Notes under the pieces: model-generated
Databases searched by the model: none
The model's input: only the letters and a program-made list of their open reading frames with translations
What the model was told of the DNA's origin: nothing
Made by a program: the position numbers and the translations under genes
Source of the DNA: Dendrolimus kikuchii
Taxonomy: Eukaryota; Arthropoda; Insecta; Lepidoptera; Lasiocampidae
DNA: 64,000 bases
Direction: 5' to 3'
Assembly (NCBI GenBank): GCA_019925095.2
Contig: CM034391.1
Coordinates: 6,166,551-6,230,550 of the forward strand
Part shown: piece after piece, positions 22,000 through 31,714 of the stretch
Position numbering within the stretch: the first letter of the stretch is position 1
Layout of the letters: every line of letters starts with the position of its first letter

Positions 22000-22278
22000 A
22001 TAAATATCCCACTGCTGGGCTCGGGCCTCTCATTATAGGGGGAAAGGACAGTATACCCGCCATACTTGCCCAAGGCGGTTTTGCAGATTTGACACAGCGG
22101 TTATCTCGATGTGCAGATTGCATCACTATGTTTTCCTTCACCGTTGTTAGCACGTGGTAATTGTAACAATTGCCCATTAGATCAGAAAACTGAAGTAAGT
22201 TCTGTATGGGTTCCGACCAACATCGAACCCGCGCCCGATAGGGACGCGTGCGCTAGCCATTACGCTACCACGACTTTA
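22000..22278 (-). mobile_element. tRNA-derived SINE family S2, - strand
   Basis: The tRNA-like head at the right end reads GTGGTAGCGTAATGGCTAGC on the - strand with GGTTCGATGTTGG as B box. The body has GCCGATGTGTC-type and ACCACGTG landmarks, and the tail is CCCAGCAGTGGGATATTTAT. This is the most complete copy of the family. Confidence 0.8.
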
Positions 22279-22718
22279 TATATACGAATATGCTCTAGCC
22301 CGGCCTTAAATCTGTAAGTTCTCACGGAAGCTTCCAAACCTAAGCAAGCAAGCACTACGTTTGTCAATACCGGAGCCTTCCTTTCAAAGTTCGGTAGTGA
22401 TAAGGCCGGACGTAACATTTTATTACTTGCAATTCTCCAGAGTAATAAATAAAACAAATTGTCCAGGTATATTTTATTTATTCAATATTATAACAAATAG
22501 TAAATAGCTTTCACTAGTCTTTTATTACTAATAAACCTATAAACGTAATCACTGCCATTGTATTAATAAGCATATATATAAATTGACCCCGTATCCACTA
22601 CTATCAGAAAATACCTAAACATGATGTATATAAAAATTACACACCCATATGTGTAATGAAACAAGAAAGCAGGTCTACACAACTAATAATTTCTTCCGAT
22701 GTACTTGCGCATTAGACT

Positions 22719-22761
22719 AGCTCTGTCCCGTTTACACGATTCGTGTAAACGGGACAGAGCT
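22719..22761. repeat. Perfect 43-bp palindrome (21-bp arms, 1-bp centre)
   Basis: The arms AGCTCTGTCCCGTTTACACGA and their exact reverse complement surround a single T. It is GC-richer than its surroundings. Confidence 0.93.
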
Positions 22762-22764
22762 TAA

Positions 22765-23745
22765 GAATGCATAGTAAGCAACACTGCCTTTTGTGCTTGC
22801 GAATAAAGTTCAAAATAAATTATTTACATGTCGAAAAGCGATCTGCCTATCAGCGGAAACGAAACCTGCCAATCGGAATTATAATTTGTGTACTACTGTA
22901 CCAAGACTGACAATAGCCATGTAAAAACGTAAATCTGAAGAACTAAATAAAGTTTGCAACATGTCAGATGGCAATCGAATATTCGGCACTTCGTCCGAGA
23001 ACCTAGCCGAATATTCGGTATCCGGCCAAACCACAATTCCTGGCATCTCTAGTTTGTAGTATTCTTATTCTCCTATAAAGCGAATATTATGCTTGTTCCT
23101 CCTTAACCAGTTAGAAATTTTTAAGATAAGTTATTATTATATAAATTCTTGTAATTTATGAAGACGGGCTTTACTGATGGTTGAAAGTGTGCATGAAGAT
23201 TGCGACAGTGCGAGTGTTTGACGGAACAATCCGTTGCGAACGTCCAGTTTAATCATACCCGCTTTTGGTCTTACGCGCACACAGACAACAACTACAAGTA
23301 AATACCACTCGCATTTGTGAATTGCAAGAAGTATAAGGGAATCCCTCTGCGAATAAAATAACTAATTTCATATGTTTGTAAATTAATAGCTGCCTATGTT
23401 ATTTTGACTAAATAAACAATATTCAAAAAATATCTAAATAGACGACTGAAATATACATGATTTTGGTAATCATTTACAATTCTTTAGAATTAAAAGTATT
23501 TGATACCGCAATAAAAGAAACCTTACAGTATTATTAAAAAAGGCAGCTGGATTTCATTGCAGAAGAAATTTAGTCACATTTAATAATAAATAGGACATAA
23601 AAAAAATCACAAAGTTTCAAAACCCAAATAAAATACATAAAATCTTACAGCTATTGATTTTTAAGGTCGAACAGTTTTATTTATATAAGCGGCATTATTA
23701 ATAATTATTATTATCGCGAGGCAGTTTCTACTATCGCTCTGTGGT
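22765..23745. other. Intergenic DNA, nothing recognised
   Basis: A short GC-richer stretch at 22970-23040 (ATTCGGCACTTCGTCCGAG, GAATATTCGGTATCCGGCC) looks like transposon remains; otherwise AT-rich unique sequence. Confidence 0.4.
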
Positions 23746-23751
23746 CGTAAA

Positions 23752-23986
23752 ACCCGTTCATCAGAACTTGACGCGCAGGGTTATCAACAATCAAAAATAT
23801 TAACACTTAAAATCGCGACAATTACTAGAAAATCCCAACAAAAATTAAGAATAATTTAAGTTTTGTAATAATCTCTATTCATATGTAACATAATAATATA
23901 TTTTATAAAGTAGTAAGTAGTAGTAGTAAAGTAATATTATTTTTTTGAATTTGGTAACCCTGCTGAACGCGCAGTCGTGAACGGGG
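23752..23986. mobile_element. MITE-like element family M2
   Basis: Imperfect terminal inverted repeats of about 35 bp: CCCGTTCATCAGAACTTGAC with CGCGCAGGGTTATCAAC at the left, and GGTAACCCTGCTGAACGCG with GTCGTGAACGGG at the right. The AT-rich interior matches that of the copy at 57841-58066 in the opposite orientation. Confidence 0.72.
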
Positions 23987-24892
23987 AAGAGTGTTCTTAT
24001 GTGATAAGGTAAAGACACCGATAATAGACTTAATGGATACAATAAACAAGACACTTTAAATCTTCAACATCTAGTTGTATTTCGTCCATGGATTGATCTT
24101 GTGGAAGCTAATGTCTACTATTGGATTAAGAAAGTGACCATTATAAGCGTTTTTATTTTAAAACATTACACTACAAATATAATTAATATACGTAGTGCGT
24201 TTTTTTTATTCGGCTATAAACGTCTTGCTCTAAAATATAATTGTACTGCGTACACAATAACATAGTTTTAAATATTTGGCCTCTCGTATAACAATCACTT
24301 ACTATAGACTACAAATGAGTAGCTTAGAACTAAAGTGCTCTATGTAACACTTTTATGAAATTCATTTAGGGTAAACTACACAATTGTTGGCAACAGCCAT
24401 ACAATAATAGTAGGAAAATGGTATTATTACCATTAGCAGAAATGGCGTTACCGAAATGAATATTAAAAAACTTCTAAAATTCAAAACACATATTTCACGA
24501 ATTTTCGTTTATAAATATTTATTTATAAAGGTAGAGTGGCGTGCCACGAGCACGCCATTGGATTTGTCAGAATACTGAAATCGCATACGATTGAGACGAT
24601 ACTGTCCGGCGATTTTGACGAGATAATAATAGCAGGGCCTCAGGTTTTAATATTTTAGTATTTATTTGTCTTAATATTGTTCTTATCAAACTTTTTGTCC
24701 ATTCTAAGGTTGTCTGGAAGGAATCGCTAATAGCGATAACACCGCTTATTGCATTATAAATTTTATTTCTGTTTATGGTCTCTTTTAAAACACAAATAAA
24801 GCATATTCATTCATTCATTTCTAACAAATTAAGAGGGTGCCAATCCATAGAGGACGGGGAGAAGGGAGGCGTGTGCCAACACTGGTATAGTT

Positions 24893-25021
24893 TAATGGCG
24901 GGTTCAAATATCTTACTGACCGTACTATCGATTAAAATTTGACATAAGATCCATCTAGTGTCAAAACTCGGCCTATGGTAGGGCAAGTGAATGCTTAGTA
25001 AGATATAGGAACCGGCCATGA
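24893..25021. mobile_element. MITE-like element family M1, shorter copy
   Basis: The left end ATGGCGGGTTCAAATATCTTA and right end TAAGATATAGGAACCGGCCAT are inverted; the interior has GATTAAAATTTGACATAAG, as at 15874-16066. Confidence 0.7.
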
Positions 25022-25382
25022 GACTATTGCTTGCCGATTCATCTATCACTCCCCAATCCAATCTGTCAACATGTCCCAAACGAATCTATACCTTGTTTTT
25101 TAATTATAAGACCAAACGGACAGTTTGCAAATGTCAAATTTAATCATGACGTATACCTAGATTTTGACACAAATTCGACTTTTGCAATTACCAATTTAGT
25201 CTCCGCAATTTAAAAACGTATCTCAAGTGTCAATAATCAATCCTCAATCCAAACTGTCAGATTATAAACCAATAACTTTCATGTATTTTCTAAACCATTT
25301 AAAATAGTACTATAGATCGCTTTAGTTCCAGTCTATGCAAATATTAAGTTGTAAATATATAATAATTAAAATATGGATACTA

Positions 25383-25692
25383 CATCCGGGCAGGAACGGA
25401 GAACGAATACAATTCCTGCGGCCAGGCGGTCTGTCGTAAGAGGCGACAAAACAACCCACAGCCAGGTGTTAGGGTATTTGCCCGTCAGGATGGCTACCAC
25501 CCCTGGTCTAGACTATACCGCCATAACAACCTTGAGTTGTGTTCCGGTATTCGTTGTCAGGTTCCAGTCTCGCTTTAGAGAGCAGCAGCGCAATTGTAGC
25601 ACCTTTGGTGTTGCAAGTGTCCATAGGCGATGGTAACCGCTTCCCATCAGGTGGGCCGTCTGCCGGTCTGCTGAACTTGTGCAATAAAAAAA
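25383..25692 (+). repeat. Interspersed repeat family R, near-complete copy
   Basis: Begins CAGGAACGGAGAACGAATAC, runs through GCGGCCAGGCGGTCTGTCG, GACAAAACAACCCACAGCC, and CCATAACAACCTTGAGTTGT, and ends TGCAATAAAAAAAA, an A-rich tail. This is the reference copy for the family in this window. Confidence 0.8.
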
Positions 25693-25875
25693 AATTGAGC
25701 GGTGTGTGTGGCCATGAAAGAAGATACTATGAATGACAGTCCTAGTATTGTAAAGTTGCCTTAATACTTAGTTCCACTTGGTCTGCTAGATGTATCAATC
25801 CACAATAATTTTATGTATGTTACATTTGTGGCACTTGATCAATTTAATTCCGATACTCTGTTAAAAAAGTAAAAG

Positions 25876-26165
25876 CCGTGGTAGCTTAGTGGTTAGTGCA
25901 CTCATATCCCAACTCGAAGGGCGCGGATTCGAATCCTGACCGGAAAGCATGCACTGCTTAGGCAGTTTTGTAACCTGATGTGCATATTGTTACAATTACC
26001 ACGTTCTAACGGTGATGAAAAAAAAACATCGTGATGAAACCTGCACATCGAGATAACCGATATAATGTCCAACACGCCAATTCACCTTGGATAAGTTTGG
26101 CGGGTATACAATCCGTTTCGCAATAGATGGGAGACCCGAGCCTAGCAGTGAAACATTTATGGACT
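25876..26165 (+). mobile_element. tRNA-derived SINE family S2
   Basis: The head GTGGTAGCTTAGTGGTTAGT (A box) and GGATTCGAATCCTGACC (B box) are well kept. The body has TAGGCAGTTTTGTAACCTGA and CATCGAGATAACCGATAT. It contains an A8 run in the middle. Confidence 0.82.
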
Positions 26166-26347
26166 ACTATTATTACACACTTCAAATATGAAATAAAAAA
26201 CTCATTATGAATTTAAAATTTTGACAGATTTGGAAAGAATTATGTTTTAAATGTTTAAATACTATTATTGTAAATTAAAAAAACAAAAGAAGAATTATTT
26301 GTAGCATTAAAAATTAAGAATTGGGCCTTTTTTTTGGAGTAAACGCT

Positions 26348-26536
26348 CGTACGCACTATGCGACTAGCCGCAGTCCGGTTGTTATGCGCTTTATGTTGTT
26401 CACGGCGCGGAAGGTACTCAATCGCGAGTTGTGTTTGCGATTCCGGCTGCCGCGGTCCTATTAGCCGCTATTCAATCCGCATACCGCTATCAGCTGGACG
26501 GTTGGGCGGTCCGCGGCTAACCGCGTAGTGCGTATA
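26348..26536. mobile_element. GC-rich inverted-repeat element
   Basis: The left GTACGCACTATGCGACTAGC and the right (reverse) ATACGCACTACGCGGTTAGC are inverted over about 35 bp, continuing CGCAGTCCGGTTG against CGCGGACCGCCCA. High CpG in an AT-rich setting. Confidence 0.6.
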
Positions 26537-26590
26537 GGACCTTATGTTTTATTGAGCAATTGTCATTCCTGGTATTCTTCTTTCATTGAC

Positions 26591-26824
26591 GGCTTCTGTG
26601 GTTGCGCGGACTAAACCTTTTCCGGCCTAAGGCAAATTGCAACACAGAGGCTTCGGGTTCGATTCCTGGTATGGTAAATTACGGAAACTAATTTTCATCG
26701 TTATCTACTATGATTTGGGTGTCTGGGATTGGCCCTAGAGTAGTCCGTTGTATATTACCCATAACACAAGCGTAAGTTGCTTAATTTGGGGATATACAAT
26801 ATGTGTGTTTGTCTGGCGATTATT
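26591..26824 (+). mobile_element. tRNA-derived SINE family S1
   Basis: The head GGCTTCTGTGGTTGCGCGGA and B box GGTTCGATTCC, then GGTAAATTACGGAAAC and the 3' end GTTTGTCTGGCGATTATT. It lies tail-to-tail with the 3' end of the dehydrogenase gene. Confidence 0.85.
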
Positions 26825-26826
26825 CA

Positions 26827-26836
26827 TTTATTTATT
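26827..26836 (-). terminator. Candidate polyadenylation signals of the dehydrogenase gene
   Basis: Two overlapping AATAAA hexamers read on the - strand, 72 and 76 bases after the stop codon. They sit at the edge of a tRNA-derived SINE that runs the opposite way (26591-26824), so part of the 3' end signal may come from the repeat junction. Confidence 0.5.
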
Positions 26837-26907
26837 GATCTGAAATGAAGTATTGAGGAAATAGCACAACAGCGTAACTATTCGAGACGAATAATATCAA
26901 CTAGTAT

Positions 26908-27078
26908 TCATAGTGGTTTTCTCGCCTTGATCATTTGCTCGCTGACTTCCCAGAGCTTAGTCTCTTCGGTTTTATCAAACAGGTATTTGGAGTTGTATTC
27001 GGCGCAGTCGCGATAGAACTTTCCAGTCTTGCCTTCGATGCTGTAATCCGTTGCGCAGAACAAGACCGTCTCGGAACC
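26908..27078 (-). CDS. Retinol-dehydrogenase-like SDR, exon 5 (C-terminus)
   Basis: The acceptor is CAG at 27081-27079 after a pyrimidine-rich tract, and the stop codon is at 26910-26908. It begins in phase 0 with GSETVLFCATD, the family's EGA/GSET-like segment, and contains GKTGKFYRDC and a final helix LWEVSEQMI, as in the C-terminus of RDH11-14 proteins. The intron before it is 4,560 bp. Confidence 0.92.
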   Translation of the reverse strand, partial: GSETVLFCATDYSIEGKTGKFYRDCAEYNSKYLFDKTEETKLWEVSEQMIKARKPL

Positions 27079-27183
27079 CTGAGGAAAAATACGACCAAAG
27101 GAAATTTTAATATATATATCTAATTTAATAACGTCATCTAATGACAATAGTCGTTCTGAAACTGATCGCCTTTTTATCAATGA

Positions 27184-27405
27184 CTAGCTGCGCCCCGCGG
27201 TCTCACCCGCGTGGTGATGGAATATCGTTATATTTTGAATAATTCACACTATATCTTTATAAATTATAGCCTACGTGTTATTCTGATGTGTAAGCTATAT
27301 TATTGTAATTTTTTATCAAAATCCATTCAGCAGTTTTTGCTTGAAAGAGTAACAAACATACATACATCCGTACATTCTTACAAACTTTCGCGTTTATAAT
27401 ATTTT
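27184..27405 (-). mobile_element. Short Helitron-like element in dehydrogenase intron 4 edge, - strand
   Basis: On the - strand it ends ACCGCGGGGCGCAGCTAG followed by T (CTAG at 27184-27187) and starts near ATATTATAAACGCGAAAG. It is the inverted sister of 9851-10083, inserted about 105 bp upstream of exon 5's acceptor, in the sense orientation of the gene. Confidence 0.75.
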
Positions 27406-27879
27406 ATCAATTATCAATTATTATTTTCACATAGTTCGATATATGTGCATTTTGGTTTTATTTCCAAGTTTATTTTACTTCCGATTTCAATCATAATTAT
27501 ATAATAATACACTTTTTATCCTCGTTATATTGCAAAACCCACATGTTTCACAAATATTTTTAATCCATTTAACCTTAGGTTGTCTGGAAGAAATTGCTTG
27601 TAGTGATAAAACTGTCCATTGTTTTTTATACTTAAACTTCTTTAATTCTATTTCAATGTTATGCAATAAAATATATTCTATTCTACTCATAATTCAAATG
27701 GGTTTCAAAAACAACATGGCATCTATAATTTTATAAAATTCTAAATATACCGTGTCTTTATATTGGACCAATTAAAAAAAAACCAACTGGAATGCGGCTG
27801 CGACGTTTTGTAAATTCATAAAAAGTATCTCAGAAGCCCGCTCGCCTTATGCCCGGTTTCAATATTACAAAAACGATTC

Positions 27880-27935
27880 GTACCTACCCCGCAAGGGAAC
27901 TGGCGTGAAGTTATGTATGTATGTATGTATGTAAA
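27880..27935 (+). mobile_element. RTE-like retrotransposon 3' terminus
   Basis: Only CCTACCCCGCAAGGGAACTG, GCGTGAAGTTATG and a (TATG)n tail remain, the last 50 bp of the family at 7829-8238. Confidence 0.75.
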
Positions 27936-28149
27936 AACGATTCGTTTTTGATACCGACACGGTTAGAATATTACCGCCTGGTAACTCTACTGATGTTTCT
28001 ATAATGAACTGTCCGTAGCTAGTTACTCATGAAAGTACCAACTACCGATGGGAGGGATTTTCTAACCGATCGGTAGAATTTTTGTATGGAATAGACAGAT
28101 GAAGTGTTTCTATATTATAACCGATTTTTTATTTTTATTTATTTATTGC

Positions 28150-28446
28150 AGGAGCTCAGTAGACAGGCAGACGGCCCACTTGATGGAAAGCGGTTACCAT
28201 CGCCTATAGAAATTTGCAACACCAAAGGTGCTACAAATGCGCTGCTGCTCTCTTTAGGGAGACTGGAGCCTGATCACTAATGCTGGAACACAACTCAAGG
28301 TTGTTATGGCGACATACTTTAGACCAGGGGTGATAGCCATCCAGTCGGGCAAATGCCCTACCACCTGACTGTGGGTTGTTTTGTCGCCTCTTGGGACAGG
28401 CTGCCCGGCCGCAGGAAATTGTATTCTTTCTCCGTTCCTGCACGGA
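28150..28446 (-). repeat. Interspersed repeat family R, near-complete, - strand
   Basis: The reverse complement of the reference copy: tail TTTATTGCAGGAGCTCAGTA at the left, GTTGTTATGGCGACATAC in the middle, TTCTCCGTTCCTGCACGG at the right. Lies in intron 4 of the dehydrogenase gene, in sense orientation. Confidence 0.8.
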
Positions 28447-28688
28447 CCGATGGTTGTCAACACTACTATTCGTAGGAATTTTATTACCACCAGATTTCGG
28501 CCAGTTTTGTATGTTTGGCGAGGTTGCCAGTTAATTTGTCATTATAAATAGGTGATTTTAAATTAAATAAAACTCTAATTTTTTACTTCTTCTTTTAAAT
28601 TGGATTTAATTCTTATTTATATCTTTCAAATTTCCTATTTCTGCTTTTAACAGTTCTAATTCTAATTACAGTATTGCTTCACTATTCA

Positions 28689-29060
28689 TCCCTATTAATA
28701 TTATAAATGCGAAAGTAACTTTGTATGTCTGTCTGTTACCCTTTCACGGAAAAACTACTGGACTGATTTAGCTGAAACTCAGTATATATACTTCTTTGAT
28801 GCCGAGGATGAACATAGAATACTTTTTATCCCGAAAAATGGGATAGTTTCGGGGACAAAAGTATATTTTTCCGTTTGCCTGTAATGCTTTCACGAAAAAC
28901 TATTGGACCGATTTGGCTGAAACTTGGTATATAAGTAAGTTCAATATCTAGGAGAGACATAGGATTTTCATTCCGGAAAAGAGATATGAGTTTAGGATAG
29001 ATTTATGTAGTTTATCCCAGAATGTAGGATGGGTTTTGTTTTTTGTGATGTCGTTTTCGT
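28689..29060 (+). mobile_element. Helitron-like element, 3' truncated
   Basis: Starts TCCCTATTAATATTATAAAT and carries GACTGATTTAGCTGAAACTC and GAATACTTTTTATCCCG, as in elements A and D. It stops around GTAGGATGGGTTTTG, exactly where A and D carry their minisatellites, and has no CTAG end. Confidence 0.7.
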
Positions 29061-30228
29061 AATTTTCGTCGACAAATGTTTATAACAACAAAGTTCTCTG
29101 TTCTCAGTTGTTGCCAACACAGATAAAACTTATATGGTTAATGCCACCTTTCTAATAATAAGGTCAAAGGTTCCAAAGTCATTAACTAGAATACAGTTTT
29201 TTGTTATTCTTGAACTTCAGCTGCGATAACGTTATAATTATTGATTGTGACCTAATACGTCTTACATATAGCGTTAAAAATAACACCGTGAATAATTATA
29301 ACATTATTAATAGATAACATATTAGTACATGCTAACTGTCAATATTTAACGTCATTAACAATAAATTGCAACATCGCTTCAAATAAAAAATTAAATCCAT
29401 CGCTACATCTGTGTGAAACGGTCGCGTTACAAAAAGTTCCATAAAACAATTAAATGAAGACAAAAAATCAGACATGGTTCCCACAAAGTTTACGTCATTT
29501 GACTCTGGAACTACAAAACTATTGTTTTTAGCCTTAACTTATTTAAAAAAAAACTGCGATCAAAAACCACAAATACCTATAACTAGCGAAAAATTTCTGA
29601 AGTGACAACACTGTTTCATCTTTTTTTTTCTACAATAAATTCAATGACATTGGAACAATCATTATTTAAAAAGTTTATATGTTGTTTACATTACTGCGTT
29701 TTGTACATGCAACATTCATATAAAATGGCTCTGTAATTGTAAGTACTTTTAAATACGATTGATTGAAAGCTTGATTTTTAATGACAATCGTATATTACAA
29801 AAGTCACTTGTTTTAAAAATATATTTATTTTGTAGTTATACATCACCTCATTGAATTACGTTGCGTGTTGCCACTAGAACTACCTATGTTGCGTTATCAA
29901 AACGCATGGGAGGGAATTGGTAACTGATAACCGACAGTAGTTCTAACTGACAATGAGCTTGTGAAACGCTCGTATAGCCCTCTCAACCATCGGTTATTGG
30001 TAGCTTCAAAATCAATCAGTTACTATTACAGACAACTGTCGGTAAAATATAGAAACCGGGTGTTAGTGAATTGCAAGAACGTTTTACTACACAATTGTTT
30101 CACTACACTAGTGTAGTAAAACCGCCAAACAACAGGATTAAAGGTTTTTTCTTCAATGTACATAGTAGTCTAGGGTATCGATATTCAGCTATCAAAAAAT
30201 CATAACGATGTTCTGTAATTTACTTATA

Positions 30229-30230
<2 letters not shown>

Positions 30231-30321
<91 letters not shown>
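30231..30321. repeat. (TA)n array
   Basis: About 90 bp of TA dinucleotides in intron 4 of the dehydrogenase gene. Confidence 0.95.
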
Positions 30322-30322
<1 letters not shown>

Positions 30323-30408
30323 TCAATTACAACACAAATGGAGAGATATTAGTTTTCGAATTCGTAAAACATTGTGTGTGTGTTTCAACCCCACCCTCTA
30401 ATTATATA

Positions 30409-31481
30409 TCTATACTATAATAAATCTGTAAATGGTTAGAGTTTGTACATCGTGTTTAAAAAAGTAAAAAAATCAGGGGGGCCTAATTCGGACTAAAATT
30501 TGCCCAACACCCCGAACGTGGACATCACGCAAAAGAATGTTGAAGAACTTATGAGCCGAAGGAATATCGAGGACTTCATACGGTATGCAACAGTAATAAT
30601 AGAAAAGATTATAAAGCGAAATAAAAGCTAATAAAATGTTGCCAATATAAAATATAATGTAGTATATATTTGTAAACATAGAAATAAGAAACAATAAACT
30701 GTAGTGATAGGCCTTAGATTTTAAGTAAAGAAATAAATGTAATGGAATATAAGAACATGTATGTAAATAGGATAAGGAAAAGATACAAAAAAAAGAAAAC
30801 AAAAGAATAAAAATATCTCTGCCCTCATCACATGGCGGAGGATGGTGAATAAAAAAAATTTCTGACCAGAAGATTCCGAAAGAATAATTTTTAGAACTTT
30901 TGTCTCTGTCTGTCTGTCAATTAGAGTATCACGTGAAACTACTGAACGGATTTAAATGAAATCGAAACTGAGCTTATATCCCGGATTGTAACTTAAGATA
31001 ATTTTTATCCCGAAAAATGACGTCATTTCTGTGGGATAGACGAAAATGATGGCGCCGCGATTGCATCGTTTCTGGAGACTATTGAACGTATATGAATGAA
31101 ACTCGACATACTGGCTTATGATACGAATTAACACTTAGGATACGTTTAATCTCGATAAAAGATGTCGTTTAAATAGGATAGACGGACTAGCAAAATAGAT
31201 GGCGATGTAGATAACTATCGCTGTAATTCAATAGCAAATACGTTGTCAGGTTGCCCACATGTCATTCATTATGTATTAGGTAATTAAAATCAGGTTGGCT
31301 GCGATATTTCTTTATGTTTTGCTGTGCAGTTCTCTACACTATATTGACTTAGTTTCTTTGTAATTGTAGTGAATTGAACAACTAAAGTATTAAAGGTACA
31401 TGTAAAACACCTAATTAAATGTTATGTACGTAATATAGAGCTATGGTTTGTCACGCGGTGTAGCCGCGGGGTAAACTCTAG
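30409..31481 (+). mobile_element. Helitron-like element of 1.07 kb
   Basis: Starts TCTATACTATAATAAATCTG after A and ends GTAGCCGCGGGGTAAACTCTAG before T. The 3' 20 bp equal those of element A. The interior 30470-30830 is unrelated and A-rich; its - strand frame of 109 codons (30802-30473) is hydrophobic by composition only. Antisense to the dehydrogenase gene. Confidence 0.6.
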
Positions 31482-31574
31482 TTGAACTATAATAGAATGT
31501 AAAATTTAAAAAAAAATCAAGATGGTAGAGCTTGAAACACACTTTCGGCAAAATGATCAATATCTATTCAGAAT

Positions 31575-31615
31575 AATAAAACGTAGTTTTATTATGTATA
31601 CTAGTCGCGAAAACT
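31575..31615 (-). repeat. Family M3 end fragment beside dehydrogenase exon 4
   Basis: On the - strand it reads CTAAGTTTTCGCGACTAGT, ATACATAATAAAACTACGTT, then a short palindrome. It begins about 25 bp after the exon 4 donor. It matches the left end of the element at 12703. Confidence 0.65.
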
Positions 31616-31638
31616 TAGTTTCACAAAAAAATACTCAC

Positions 31639-31711
31639 TTGCTGTGCAGATCTCATGAACATCAACAGCACAGGTGCCATTAATATGTAGTGATACCATC
31701 TGAGAGCATTT
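31639..31711 (-). CDS. Retinol-dehydrogenase-like SDR, exon 4 (short hydrophobic segment)
   Basis: This is a 73-base exon with acceptor CAG at 31714-31712 and donor GTGAGT starting at 31638. It encodes NALRWYHYILMAPVLLMFMR, a hydrophobic stretch at the place where RDH proteins have their substrate-lid region after the PG motif. It was too short to be obvious as an open frame and was found by matching phases of exons 3 and 5. A short interspersed repeat lies about 25 bp inside the following intron. Confidence 0.85.
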
Positions 31712-31714
31712 CTG

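Noticed and set aside
25373..25636. 87-codon frame containing GQERRTNTIPAARRS
   Set aside because: Lies within repeat family R; the same frame is broken in the other copies.
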